Below, in pieces: positions 8,741 to 17,702 of a DNA stretch of 64,000 bases; position 1 is the stretch's first letter, and each line of letters opens with the position of its first letter. This DNA is from Salmonirosea sp038204185 (lineage in GTDB: Bacteria > Bacteroidota > Bacteroidia > Cytophagales > Spirosomataceae), in the NCBI GenBank assembly GCA_038204185.1, contig JBBRDE010000001.1, positions 1-64,000 on the forward strand. Reading direction: 5' to 3'. Made by a program: the position numbers and the translations under genes. The notes beneath the pieces are model-generated. The model was not told the DNA's origin. It made no database searches and was given only the letters and a program-made list of their open reading frames with translations.

Positions 8741-8775
8741 CTCATCGCACGGGCGACCCCGTCACAATTAACCAT
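8741..8775 (+). promoter_or_regulatory. Hairpin leader element abutting the frr start (copy A)
   Basis: The stem ACGGG (8749-8753) pairs with CCCGT (8758-8762) around loop CGAC; a 13-nt spacer, CACAATTAACCAT, then leads to the ATG. A near-identical arrangement precedes the gene at 61771, with a paired base change that preserves the stem. A reverse copy lies at 56446-56459. The function is unknown; a portable 5' untranslated element or REP-like sequence is possible. Confidence 0.55.
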
Positions 8776-9336
8776 ATGGAAGAAATAGAAATTTATCTGG
8801 ACTCGGCCGAAGAAACTATGGACGGCGCCATCAAGCACCTCATTATCGAACTGGGTAAAATCCGGGCGGGCCGGGCATCGCCTCAAATGCTCGACGGCAT
8901 TCAGGTAGATTATTACGGTTCCCCATCGCCGCTGCAAAACGTGGCCTCGGTCAATACGCCGGATACACGTACGCTGGCAATCCGCCCTTTCGAAAAGCGT
9001 ATGATTGCCGAAATCGAAAAATCCATTCGTAATAGTAACATTGGCCTGTCGCCCAACAACGACGGGGAGACGATCCGACTTTCGGTACCCCCTCTGACTG
9101 AGGAGCGCCGTCAGGACTTAGTAAAGCGTGCCAAGCAGGAGGTAGAAGTCGCCAAGGTAAACATCCGCAATGTCCGTCAGGATGCCAACAACTCCATTCG
9201 CAAATTGACAAAGGAGGGTGTATCTGAGGATATGGTCAAAATTGGGGAAGAACGCGTACAAAAACTAACCGACGAGCATACGACCAAAATCGACAGAATA
9301 TTCGACGCTAAGGAGAAGGATATTATGGAAGTTTAG
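8776..9336 (+). CDS. frr: Ribosome recycling factor
   Basis: 186-residue RRF, the standard length, which with EF-G splits post-termination ribosomes. Recognisable blocks are the N-terminal three-helix part, GRASPQMLDGIQVDYYG, the hinge and domain II (LAIRPFEKRMIAEIEKSI), NDGETIRLSVPPLTEERR, and the C-terminal helix ending in KEKDIMEV. It lies downstream of pyrH but is preceded by a strong hairpin and a separate hairpin leader, so it may be expressed partly on its own. Confidence 0.97.
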   Translation: MEEIEIYLDSAEETMDGAIKHLIIELGKIRAGRASPQMLDGIQVDYYGSPSPLQNVASVNTPDTRTLAIRPFEKRMIAEIEKSIRNSNIGLSPNNDGETIRLSVPPLTEERRQDLVKRAKQEVEVAKVNIRNVRQDANNSIRKLTKEGVSEDMVKIGEERVQKLTDEHTTKIDRIFDAKEKDIMEV

Positions 9337-9388
9337 GGTTTGTGGCAACAGAATGTACACGTTTTTCCAACCTGAATTTTATTTTGCA

Positions 9389-9443
9389 TAAAATCACAAA
9401 AAGGGACTCCTGCATGACGTAGGAGCCCCTTTTTGTGATTTTA
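9389..9443. terminator. Bidirectional rho-independent terminator
   Basis: A 23-bp stem (9389-9411 with 9421-9443) has a single G-U type mismatch and a 9-nt loop. A- and T-rich ends on both sides allow it to stop transcription of frr (+) and of the convergent DUF4136 gene (-). Confidence 0.85.
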
Positions 9444-9459
9444 TTAAATTAGAAGATTT

Positions 9460-10062
9460 TTATTGATTCAACGCGATATCCAACTTGTCAAAGATCAGTC
9501 GAACTGCCTTGGCAATATGGTCAGGGTTGCGGTCGAAGGTGTTGCCGTCGGTAAGACCGCTGGCATATCCCTGCCATACGACAACTCCCTTTTTAGCATC
9601 CACAAGTTGGACTATGATGGTACCTTTGTCCAGGTAATAGTCCGTGTCATTTTCATTATAAGAAGATGCATAGGGCAGGCTTCCCAGTGAGTTGTTCCGG
9701 ACTTCATCGGTTCCCCAATAGTTGGCATCGTGGAAATATCCGTCGGCATCCTTGATGGTAACAGGTTTCTCGAACACCCTGAAGTTAACGAGCACGTCAG
9801 GATTGCTTTGATCCATTTTCATGTTGCGTGCCGCCAGCTCATGGCTAGTCGCATCCTTGATCTTTGTTTTCAGGGTCAGGTCATTGATGGCGTAAGCCAG
9901 GCTGTTGGTAGTCGTCACATGTTTAGCCCAACCGTACGTTTTGTAAGTGTCGAATGGAGCAGACATGTCTCGGTTTGAGGTAATGGTGTAGCGTTGGGCT
10001 AAAAGTGGCGTCGCCATCATTACGGCTAGTAGTAGAATGAGTGTTTGTTTAAGGCTTTTCAT
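9460..10062 (-). CDS. DUF4136 exported protein
   Basis: 200 residues with a signal peptide (MKSLKQTLILLLAVMMATP, cleavage after LLAQ). The mature part matches DUF4136: an opening beta strand, FDTYKTYGW, a long helix with DATSHELAARNM, then DVLVNFRVF. TIIVQLVDAKKGVVVWQGYASG and a terminal helix follow. Family members are periplasmic or lipid-linked proteins of unknown function. I placed the start at the Met at 10062 because it opens the signal peptide directly; a Met four codons upstream (10074) is the alternative. Confidence 0.8.
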   Translation of the reverse strand: MKSLKQTLILLLAVMMATPLLAQRYTITSNRDMSAPFDTYKTYGWAKHVTTTNSLAYAINDLTLKTKIKDATSHELAARNMKMDQSNPDVLVNFRVFEKPVTIKDADGYFHDANYWGTDEVRNNSLGSLPYASSYNENDTDYYLDKGTIIVQLVDAKKGVVVWQGYASGLTDGNTFDRNPDHIAKAVRLIFDKLDIALNQ

Positions 10063-10281
10063 AATGCAATTCATTTAGTTAAACATAGATAAATGTTCCA
10101 AATTTCGGCTAATGTGCTCATTGCCACCACTTAGAAACTAAATAAGTAACTAAAAAAAACATTCCATCCCCCTATTCGCCTGTATAACCAACGTATATGA
10201 GTATATAGGGTAACGAAATGTTTCGGCTATTCCACAGCTATCAAGATACAGCCCTACCATTTGGCATACAGAAGGGTGCCC

Positions 10282-10317
10282 ATGAAAAAAGACCCCCGAG
10301 AGGAGGTCTTTTTTCAT
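10282..10317. terminator. Terminator downstream of uxs
   Basis: ATGAAAAAAGACC (10282-10294) pairs perfectly with GGTCTTTTTTCAT (10305-10317), with GC pairs and a short loop inside. The T-run lies within the stem arm on both strands. It follows the stop of the minus-strand decarboxylase gene by about 25 nt. Confidence 0.75.
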
Positions 10318-10340
10318 CTGTTAGAAAACAACATGTCCGA

Positions 10341-11330
10341 TTATTCTTTCTGAAATGCTTCAAATTCCCGGTGATTCGAATCTTCGTAAAGTCGTTCCTC
10401 GGGCAGGCTTTTGAAATAGTCATAGGTGATTTTCAGCCCCTCTTCCCGTAGCACTTGAGGATTCCAACCCAGAATCTCCTGCGCTTTCGTGATATCCGGC
10501 TGCCGCTGCTTGGGATCATCCTGTGGGAGCTCTTTATAAATCACCTTTTGATTCGTCCCAGTCAGTTTGATAATCTCCTCGGCAAACTCCTTAATCGTGA
10601 TCTCCGACGGATTCCCGATATTGACAGGAAGGGGATAGTCACTCAACAATAGTCGATAAATCCCCTCCACCAAATCAGCCACGTAACAGAACGAGCGGGT
10701 CTGTGATCCATCCCCAAAAATCGTCAGATCTTCGCCCCGCAGTGCCTGCCCAATAAAAGCAGGTAGCACCCGTCCATCATTCAACCGCATCCGAGGGCCA
10801 TAGGTATTGAAGATTCGCACAATACGGGTTTCCAAACCATGGTAGCGGTGGTACGCCATGGTGATGGCCTCCTGGTAGCGCTTGGCTTCGTCGTAGCAGC
10901 CCCGTGGGCCAATGGGATTCACGTGGCCCCAGTACTCCTCCGTTTGGGGATGTACGAGCGGATCACCGTAGACTTCTGAGGTAGAGGCGATAATAAACCG
11001 GGCATTCTTGACGCGCGCCAAGCCCAGTAAATTGTGGGTACCCATGGCGCCTACCTTAAGCGTTTGAATCGGAATTTTGAGGTAGTCGATTGGACTGGCA
11101 GGCGAGGCAAAGTGCAGTATATAATGAAGCTCTCCGGGTACGTGCACAAATTTCGTGACATCGTGGTGGTAGAACTCAAAGTTCGGATGCGGCATCAGGT
11201 GTTCGATGTTGCGCATGTCGCCCGTGATGAGGTTGTCCATCGCAATGACATGATGGCCTTCCTTAATAAATCGGTCGCACAGGTGAGAACCTAAAAATCC
11301 CGCTGCGCCAGTAATAAGGGTACGCTTCAT
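10341..11330 (-). CDS. uxs: UDP-glucuronate decarboxylase (UDP-xylose synthase)
   Basis: 329-residue extended SDR. The NAD-binding GAAGFLGSHL is at residues 8-17, ASTSEVYGDP around 115-124 carries the Ser/Glu of UXS enzymes, and the catalytic pair is Y146-x3-K150. The later blocks RIFNTYGPRM and GDGSQTRSFCYVADLVEG are diagnostic for UDP-glucuronate decarboxylases rather than plain 4-epimerases. It follows ugd on the same strand after 109 nt. Together they convert UDP-glucose to UDP-glucuronate and then UDP-xylose for surface glycans. No glycosyltransferase is adjacent. Confidence 0.9.
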   Translation of the reverse strand: MKRTLITGAAGFLGSHLCDRFIKEGHHVIAMDNLITGDMRNIEHLMPHPNFEFYHHDVTKFVHVPGELHYILHFASPASPIDYLKIPIQTLKVGAMGTHNLLGLARVKNARFIIASTSEVYGDPLVHPQTEEYWGHVNPIGPRGCYDEAKRYQEAITMAYHRYHGLETRIVRIFNTYGPRMRLNDGRVLPAFIGQALRGEDLTIFGDGSQTRSFCYVADLVEGIYRLLLSDYPLPVNIGNPSEITIKEFAEEIIKLTGTNQKVIYKELPQDDPKQRQPDITKAQEILGWNPQVLREEGLKITYDYFKSLPEERLYEDSNHREFEAFQKE

Positions 11331-11439
11331 TTATCTAGTTTAAAGTGGAAAGTTGATACAAGGCCGCTTGGCGGTTGAAAATTAATTCGTGAGAGTATGG
11401 CAAAGGTATACTACTGCAAATCGAATCCTTCGTAAAATC

Positions 11440-12783
11440 CTAGCTGTTCATGGTTAATTTTTCACTATCCATTGAATAAACCGCTTCGCGCCCGATGCTA
11501 TAGTAGCTGTAACCCATTTCGCGCATTAGATCCAGTTCGTACAAGTTGCGTCCGTCAAAAACCACCTTGTTTTTCAATAATTTATCCATTTTTTCAAAAT
11601 CAGGCGTACGGAACTGCGGCCATTCGGTAAAAATCATTAGTCCGTCGGCATCGTCTAGTGCCGCATAGGGGGTGTGGCAGTAGGTGATTTTGTCGCCCAT
11701 CACTTTTTTTACATTATCCATAGCTTCAGGATCATAGACCGTCACCTTGGCACCTGCATCCAGCAGTACCCTAATGTTTTCCAGGGCTGGTGCCTCCCGG
11801 ATATCATCGGTATAGGGCTTGAAAGCCAACCCCCACACGGCGATGGTTTTTCCTTTCAGATCACCCTCAAAATAATCCATCAGCAGCGGAACGAGCCGTT
11901 TTTTCTGATCTTCATTGACTGCCATGACGGAATTCAGAATCCGGAAATCATAATTGAAGTCGCGCGATGTTTTGGCCAGTGCCTGTACATCCTTCGGGAA
12001 ACAGCTACCCCCATACCCGATCCCGGCAAAGAGGAAACGCTTGCCAATGCGGCTATCAGTACCAATACCGCGCCGGATATCGTCCACGTTAGCACCTACT
12101 TTTTCGCACAGATTAGCAATTTCATTCATAAAAGTGATTTTCATCGCCAGGAACGAATTGGCTGCATACTTGGTCATTTCGGCCGAGCGCTCATCCATAA
12201 ATATGACCGGATTACCCTGCCGAACCAGCGGCGCGTAGAGTTTTTCCATGGTTTTGCGGGCCTTCTCCGAATTAGTACCTACCACTACCCGGTCGGGCTT
12301 CATAAAATCTTCCACGGCCACACCCTCCCGTAGAAACTCAGGGTTAGACACTACATCGAACTCTACTTTGGCATTTTTGGCAATGGCTGCATGCACTTTC
12401 TCTGCCGTCCCGACGGGCACAGTACTCTTATCCACGATGACGACGTAGTGTTCCAGGAGTGGACCCAAATCATCGGACACTTTGAGAATGTATTTCAAAT
12501 CGGCCGACCCGTCTTCGCCGGGCGGGGTGGGCAAGGCCAGGAAGATTATCTGGGCTTCTTTGATCCCCTCGGCCAGGTTGGTAGTAAATTTCAGACGTCC
12601 TTCTGCTACATTTCGGTCAAAAAGTACGTCGAGGCCGGGCTCGTAGATGGGGATTTCTCCCTTGGTGAGTCGGGCGATTTTATTTTCGTCGATGTCGACA
12701 CAAATTACCTGATTTCCGGTTTCGGCAAAGCAAGTGCCCGTCACGAGTCCGACGTACCCGGTTCCTACAACAGCTATTTTCAT
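11440..12783 (-). CDS. ugd: UDP-glucose 6-dehydrogenase
   Basis: 447-residue enzyme that oxidises UDP-glucose twice with NAD to UDP-glucuronate. The Rossmann motif GTGYVGLVTGTCFA is at residues 7-20 and YEPGLD near 47. The catalytic nucleophile Cys261 sits in GYGGSCFPKD. The C-terminal UDP-binding domain includes WGLAFKPYTDDIREAP. A good TAAATTTG promoter element lies about 75 nt upstream of its ATG. It is the first gene of the ugd-uxs pair. Confidence 0.95.
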   Translation of the reverse strand: MKIAVVGTGYVGLVTGTCFAETGNQVICVDIDENKIARLTKGEIPIYEPGLDVLFDRNVAEGRLKFTTNLAEGIKEAQIIFLALPTPPGEDGSADLKYILKVSDDLGPLLEHYVVIVDKSTVPVGTAEKVHAAIAKNAKVEFDVVSNPEFLREGVAVEDFMKPDRVVVGTNSEKARKTMEKLYAPLVRQGNPVIFMDERSAEMTKYAANSFLAMKITFMNEIANLCEKVGANVDDIRRGIGTDSRIGKRFLFAGIGYGGSCFPKDVQALAKTSRDFNYDFRILNSVMAVNEDQKKRLVPLLMDYFEGDLKGKTIAVWGLAFKPYTDDIREAPALENIRVLLDAGAKVTVYDPEAMDNVKKVMGDKITYCHTPYAALDDADGLMIFTEWPQFRTPDFEKMDKLLKNKVVFDGRNLYELDLMREMGYSYYSIGREAVYSMDSEKLTMNS

Positions 12784-12858
12784 TTACCTGAATGGGTTGG
12801 TAGTTCAACGATTGATTTCTGAATTGTACTTTTTCTGCGATATGGCCCGAAAGCCGCC

Positions 12859-12886
12859 CAAATTTAGTTCTTTTTCCAGGAATCAA
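12859..12886 (-). promoter_or_regulatory. Predicted ugd promoter
   Basis: On the minus strand, TAAATTTG (12866-12859) is preceded 17 nt upstream by TTG (12886-12884), or 19 nt upstream by TTT. This is close to the Bacteroidota consensus and faces the ugd-uxs pair. Confidence 0.45.
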
Positions 12887-13055
12887 AACCTACCGGCGGG
12901 CATAACTTAGTAACTGTACGCACAGAATCCTATATTATATTCGGAAATTACCTTACCTTGTCGGTACCCGGCTGACCCATACCACCAGTCCACGACAACT
13001 CGTTTACTATGTGGGATTTGCCGATCAATAAACACTTCATCATAAAAAAAGAATC

Positions 13056-14198
13056 ATGCTTACCGAAACCGCCGAAAATCAGACGCTTATTGAACAGACC
13101 GTTCGCGACTTTGCCGAGCGAAACATCCGGCCCTACATCCGCGAATGGGACGAAGCACAATATTTTCCCGTCGATGTCATGCACCAGATGGGCGAACTGG
13201 GGCTGATGGGTTTACTCGTACCGGCTCAGTACGGCGGCTCGGGCCTGGGCTACCGTGAGTACGTGGCCGCGCTCATCGGAATTTCCAAAGTAGACCCTTC
13301 CATCGGTCTTTCGATGGCAGCCCATAACTCACTTTGTACCAACCATATTCTGATGTTTGGCAATGAAAATCAGAAGAACACCTACCTACCCAAACTCGCC
13401 TCCGGCCAGTGGATCGGCGCTTGGGGACTCACCGAACCCAATACGGGTTCAGATGCGGGCAACATGCGTACTGTAGCGGTACGGGAAGGTGACGAATGGA
13501 TTCTGAACGGCTCCAAGAATTTTATTACCCACGGCAAGAGTGGCGATGTGGCGGTGGTAATCGTCCGCACCGGCGAGCCCGGCGACAAGCATGGGGCCAC
13601 GGCTTTCATTATCGAGCAAGGTACCCCCGGCTTTTCGGCGGGACGAAAAGAAGATAAACTTGGCATGCGGGCTTCCGAAACCGCCGAACTCATTTTTCAG
13701 GAATGCCGTATTTCCAACGCCCAACGATTGGGTGAGGTAGGTGAGGGATTTATTCAGTCGCTCAAAATCCTGGATGGCGGGCGGATATCCATTGCCGCCC
13801 TGAGCGTAGGTACCGCCCTGGGTGCCTACGAAGCTGCCCGCGACTACGCCAAGGAACGTAAGCAGTTTGGTCAATCCATTTCACGCTTTCAGGGTATTGC
13901 CTTCAAACTGGCGGATATGTACACCGACATTCAGGCCTCCACTATACTAACCTACCACGCCGCCGATATGAAAGATCGGGGCGAAAAAGTAAGCCTGGCA
14001 AGTTCCGTGGCCAAATACCACGCTTCCGAAACCGCCGTGCGGGTTTCCAACGAAGCCGTGCAGGTATTTGGGGGCTATGGCTTCACAAAAGACTATCCGG
14101 TGGAGAAATTCTACCGTGACAGCAAGCTTTGCACCATTGGGGAGGGTACCAGCGAGATTCAGAAATTGGTCATTTCTCGGGAGATTTTGAAGGATTAA
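13056..14198 (+). CDS. Acyl-CoA dehydrogenase
   Basis: 380-residue FAD enzyme of the short/branched-chain acyl-CoA dehydrogenase class, catalysing alpha,beta-desaturation of acyl-CoA. The N-terminal helical domain is followed by the signature AWGLTEPNTGSDAGNM. The C-terminal block is FGGYGFTKDYPVEKFYRD, then IGEGTSEIQ, which carries the presumed catalytic base near E363. The length and the position of that Glu fit butyryl- or isovaleryl-type enzymes, but chain-length preference cannot be assigned. No ETF or beta-oxidation partner is adjacent. Confidence 0.92.
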   Translation: MLTETAENQTLIEQTVRDFAERNIRPYIREWDEAQYFPVDVMHQMGELGLMGLLVPAQYGGSGLGYREYVAALIGISKVDPSIGLSMAAHNSLCTNHILMFGNENQKNTYLPKLASGQWIGAWGLTEPNTGSDAGNMRTVAVREGDEWILNGSKNFITHGKSGDVAVVIVRTGEPGDKHGATAFIIEQGTPGFSAGRKEDKLGMRASETAELIFQECRISNAQRLGEVGEGFIQSLKILDGGRISIAALSVGTALGAYEAARDYAKERKQFGQSISRFQGIAFKLADMYTDIQASTILTYHAADMKDRGEKVSLASSVAKYHASETAVRVSNEAVQVFGGYGFTKDYPVEKFYRDSKLCTIGEGTSEIQKLVISREILKD

Positions 14199-14339
14199 GT
14201 TTCCTTTAGCAATCAGACATCGGCTATCGGTACTTTCAGTGGGATTTCACCACGACTTGGTAAGGTTTATTTTAAGCCCACCACTTATACGGTCTTTGTG
14301 CCGATAGCCCCCTGCAGGGGAACGTTCGTCCGACAAGTA

Positions 14340-14370
14340 TTGCGGCTCCGCTTCGCGATGCCTACTTTCG
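14340..14370 (+). promoter_or_regulatory. Predicted promoter for the SPFH-NfeD pair
   Basis: TTG at 14340-14342, exactly 20 nt of spacer, then TACTTTCG at 14363-14370, matching the Bacteroidota promoter spacing. It lies 27 nt before the ATG at 14398. Confidence 0.45.
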
Positions 14371-14397
14371 TACCGTACCCTTTAATCAACCCTTCTC

Positions 14398-15330
14398 ATG
14401 ATCCCGTTAATTGTTCTTCTTGTACTGGTGGTGCTGGCTGTTCTAATGGCTGTCAAAGTCGTGCCGCAGCAATCAGCTTATGTAGTCGAACGGCTCGGTA
14501 AATTCTATGCCGTACTACAACCCGGCATCAACTTTATCATTCCGTTTTTTGACCGGACAGCCTACAAATATACCCTCAAAGAGTCGGCCATCGATATTCC
14601 CGAGCAGATTTGTATTACCAATGACAACGTGCAGGTACGCATGGACGGGGTCATTTTTATTCAGGTGATCGACGCAAAAAAAGCGGCTTACGGAATTTCC
14701 AACTACACCTTTGCCGTAACCCAACTGGCCCAAACGACCATGCGGAGCGAGATTGGCAAGCTGGCCCTTGATAAGACCTTTGAGGAACGTATGACCATTA
14801 ACCGCGCCGTGGTTGAAGCTATCGACGAAGCTGCTACCGGCTGGGGCGTGAAGGTACTGCGCTACGAAATCAAGAACATCACCCCGCCCCAAAGCGTACT
14901 ATTGGCAATGGAAAAGCAAATGCAGGCCGAACGCGAGCGCCGGGCCGTGATTCTGCAATCAGACGGCGAAAGGCAGGCCGCCATTAACGTAGCTGAAGGA
15001 CAGAAACAAAAAGTGGTGTTAGAATCGGAAGGTATTCGCGAGCGGCAGATCAACGAAGCGCAGGGTGAGGCGTCCGCTATATTGTCGGTGGCTGAGGCTA
15101 CCGCCGAGAGTATCCGCATCGTAGCCGCCTCCATCCAGAATCCGGGTGGCATGGAAGCCGTCCAACTCCGGGTAGCTGATAATCTGGTGGAACAGTTTGG
15201 GAAATTAGCCAAGACCAACAACACCCTGATCCTACCCGCCAACTTTGCTGACATGGGGTCGATGATTGCTGCGGCCATGACGGTCGTCAAGTCGGATTTA
15301 CCTAAGTCAAAAATAGTTGACAAAATCTAG
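14398..15330 (+). CDS. SPFH-domain (stomatin/QmcA-like) membrane protein
   Basis: 310 residues. A single N-terminal membrane helix (1-20) is followed by the SPFH/band-7 domain (about 20-180: QQSAYVVERLGKFYAVLQPG, MRSEIGKLALDKTFEERM). A charged Ala/Glu-rich coiled coil (185-245) comes next, then a variable tail. Stomatin-type proteins form large membrane-anchored rings and microdomains. The NfeD-like gene follows after 63 nt, the classic partner arrangement for this family. This supports a membrane-quality or microdomain role rather than HflK/C. Confidence 0.9.
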   Translation: MIPLIVLLVLVVLAVLMAVKVVPQQSAYVVERLGKFYAVLQPGINFIIPFFDRTAYKYTLKESAIDIPEQICITNDNVQVRMDGVIFIQVIDAKKAAYGISNYTFAVTQLAQTTMRSEIGKLALDKTFEERMTINRAVVEAIDEAATGWGVKVLRYEIKNITPPQSVLLAMEKQMQAERERRAVILQSDGERQAAINVAEGQKQKVVLESEGIRERQINEAQGEASAILSVAEATAESIRIVAASIQNPGGMEAVQLRVADNLVEQFGKLAKTNNTLILPANFADMGSMIAAAMTVVKSDLPKSKIVDKI

Positions 15331-15393
15331 TGAATCAGGTAGCCTTTCGCTGGGCTAGCTGGCCCGCCTATCGTATTTAACCCATCCGAAATC

Positions 15394-15831
15394 ATGGAAT
15401 TGACCCTGCCTCAAATATGGCTCATTATCGGACTACTCATGCTGGTAGCAGAGCTGGTTAGTGTCGTACTGGTATTCGTTTTTTTTGCCGCGGGGGCCCT
15501 CATCACGGCCTTATTGGCCAGTATTGGACTACTACCTGACCTCAACACACAGTTGTTTGCCTTTTCGGTTATATCCGTACTTGCGCTGGTACTCCTTAGA
15601 AAACAGGCCCGTAGCTTGCTCAAAAACCGGGGAAAGCATACGGAATACAACGAGTATGCCGGCGAAACCGCCATGGTAATCAGGGATATTCCAGCCACGG
15701 GCGAGGGCAAAATTTATTACCGGGGTGCCGAATGGATTGCTCTTTCGGCCACCCATTCTATCATCGAAGCGGGCAGCAAGGTCATTATCCGGGCTACGGA
15801 TGGAATCAAGTTGATCGTAGAAGAAACGTAA
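15394..15831 (+). CDS. NfeD-like membrane protein
   Basis: 145 residues: three hydrophobic helices in the first 75 residues, then a soluble beta-barrel OB-fold (about 85-143: GETAMVIRDIPATGEGKIYYRG to GIKLIVEE). This is the short NfeD form without the ClpP-like protease domain. It is paired with the upstream SPFH gene, with which NfeD proteins act in membrane microdomains. Confidence 0.88.
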   Translation: MELTLPQIWLIIGLLMLVAELVSVVLVFVFFAAGALITALLASIGLLPDLNTQLFAFSVISVLALVLLRKQARSLLKNRGKHTEYNEYAGETAMVIRDIPATGEGKIYYRGAEWIALSATHSIIEAGSKVIIRATDGIKLIVEET

Positions 15832-15836
15832 TTTTT

Positions 15837-15920
15837 GGGTAAAGAGTCAACGGCGAATGGTCAAAGGAAGTCGTAGACTACCGCTCAACCGTTCGCCGTT
15901 AATCCATTTTACCCTTTTTT
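15837..15920. terminator. Large two-step hairpin between nfeD and the PafA-like gene
   Basis: The outer arms GGGTAAA (15837-15843) and TTTACCC (15908-15914) enclose inner arms AACGGCGAATGGT (15849-15861) and ACCGTTCGCCGTT (15888-15900), which carry one wobble mismatch. A run of six T follows on the plus strand. It separates two convergent genes and probably terminates the SPFH-NfeD transcript. The last bases overlap the stop codon region of the minus-strand gene. Confidence 0.6.
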
Positions 15921-17568
15921 ATTTCAACGCCTCCGGAATAGGATTACCGATGTTGCCATTGGGCGGTAAAAGGTGCAGCAGGGCCGCGATGGTGGGAGCG
16001 ATATCGGGGATGGTTGTACGGCGCAGGGTCTCACCTTTGGGAATACCCCAACCATAGAAAAGCAGCGGCACGTGGGTATCGCCGTTATACGGTGAACCGT
16101 GCGTGGTACCCGTTGCCCCGCCCGAGAACCAGCCCGGCTGCGGCACAATCTGCAAGTCGCCGCTCCGTCGCACATTGATAAGATTCTTGTAGAGTTCCAG
16201 TTGGTAGGCATTGAGTGAGCTTCCCCCCAGATTGGTGAGGTCGAGTACATCGGCTACTCCCGGCACGGGAAGCAATGCCTCGCGCACAACTTTATGCACA
16301 TCCGCTACCCCAATTTTTTTAGACTTTAAGGTAGCATGATTCAGGTACATCTGGTAATTCCCGCTGGATCGGATATAATCGCCTTTCCCAAAAGCGTCTT
16401 CCAGTGCCTTATTAACATTGTCTTTAACAACGCCTCCATTCAGCAGGCCTGCGTTCAAGCGGTGCTCTGTCCAGAAACCGGGTACGTCCGTGATGCCATG
16501 ATCAGCCGTAAGAAACACCGTGTAGTTACCCTTGCCCGTCCAGCTATCCAGAAATGTAAGCAATTCGGCAAACTCACGATCCAGTCGCAGATATACGTCC
16601 TGGACTTCAATGGAATTAGGACCAAAATTGTGACCTACATAGTCAGGGGAGGAAAAGCTCACCGCCAGAAAATCGGTCTGCTGCCCTTTTCCCATATTCT
16701 CGCCTTTGATGGCTGCAATCGCCATATCCTTGGTCATAGTATTGCCAAAGGGTGTAGAAGCAATTTGCCCGAAGGAATTCTCCCCAAATGCATAAGGAAA
16801 TGCCGAGGTTTTATTACCAGCCAATTTGCCTTCGTAGGGACGGTCGTCGGGGGTACTTTCCACGTACTGATCAATAGGAAGCAGGGGTTTCCAACCATCC
16901 TTCATGTACTTGGCAGGAAGTTTTTGCTCGTTGACCCTCTGGACCCAACCAGGCAATTCTTTGGCATAGAATGTACTCGTGATCCAGTTACCCGTTTTTG
17001 AGTCGAACCAATAAGCGCCAGTGGCGGTGTGCCCGGCGGGTAGGATAGACCCCCGGTCTTTGATGGCGATCCCGATCGTCTTGGACCGGAAATTGGTCCC
17101 TATCTGCAGCTGATCGGTGATCGTGCTGGTCAGCATATTGCGGGGCGACATTTGCCCCGCCTCCGCGTTTGTACTCCCAACAGTCGTGACAGTGCTGTCC
17201 TCGGTGCAATAAACCTCCTTACCTGCAATAGGGTCGAACCAGTCGTTGCCCACGATGCCGTTGATGGCCGGCACCGAGCCGGTATAGACCGACGAGTGTC
17301 CTGCGGCCGTAACCGTAAGCGCGTAATTGTAATGATTGTTGCGGCAGTTGAAGCCCTCATTCATCATGCGTTTCAAACCGCCCTCGCCGTATTTATCGTA
17401 GTAGCGATACAGGTAATCATACCGCATCTGATCCACGACAATTCCCACCACCAATTTTGGGCGGGCCAGGGGGAGAGTGTTTTTCGGGGTGGATTGGGCG
17501 AAACCAGTGCAACTCAGACCCAGCAACAGGATAAAAACCTTGGTAATTCGGTATATTGAAAACTTCAT
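15919..17568 (-). CDS. PafA-like secreted alkaline phosphatase
   Basis: 549 residues with a signal peptide (1-24, ending GFAQ). Alkaline phosphatase superfamily features match the phosphate-irrepressible PafA type. These are metal ligand D46 (IVVDQMRYD), nucleophile Thr87 in TVTAAGHSSVYTG, and Asn108 in GNDW. K170 and R172 in the KDRG motif are the residues that stabilise phosphate in PafA phosphomonoesterases. Late metal-site blocks are SFSSPDYVGHNFGP, LTADHGITDVP and GTTHGSPY. It probably liberates phosphate from monoesters in the periplasm. The neighbours are convergent (nfeD) and divergent (crtW). Confidence 0.88.
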   Translation of the reverse strand: MKFSIYRITKVFILLLGLSCTGFAQSTPKNTLPLARPKLVVGIVVDQMRYDYLYRYYDKYGEGGLKRMMNEGFNCRNNHYNYALTVTAAGHSSVYTGSVPAINGIVGNDWFDPIAGKEVYCTEDSTVTTVGSTNAEAGQMSPRNMLTSTITDQLQIGTNFRSKTIGIAIKDRGSILPAGHTATGAYWFDSKTGNWITSTFYAKELPGWVQRVNEQKLPAKYMKDGWKPLLPIDQYVESTPDDRPYEGKLAGNKTSAFPYAFGENSFGQIASTPFGNTMTKDMAIAAIKGENMGKGQQTDFLAVSFSSPDYVGHNFGPNSIEVQDVYLRLDREFAELLTFLDSWTGKGNYTVFLTADHGITDVPGFWTEHRLNAGLLNGGVVKDNVNKALEDAFGKGDYIRSSGNYQMYLNHATLKSKKIGVADVHKVVREALLPVPGVADVLDLTNLGGSSLNAYQLELYKNLINVRRSGDLQIVPQPGWFSGGATGTTHGSPYNGDTHVPLLFYGWGIPKGETLRRTTIPDIAPTIAALLHLLPPNGNIGNPIPEALK

Positions 17569-17702
17569 AGGGAAAGGGGGCTAAATATATAAAATGTAAT
17601 TTTGGTAAAGTTAAAAGTATTTTTCAACCTTTACCTTACAACCCCAGGCCAAACCATTTCGGTGCGTAAACCGTTTTGTGAGTAGGAATTCAAAAACACC
17701 CT

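Noticed and set aside
12948..13184. Minus-strand frame overlapping the acyl-CoA dehydrogenase start
   Set aside because: It is the shadow of the real gene on the opposite strand and has no domain-like sequence.
14298..14501. Small plus-strand frame before the SPFH gene
   Set aside because: It overlaps the real gene start in another frame, and its sequence shows no domain; the region fits a promoter spacer better.
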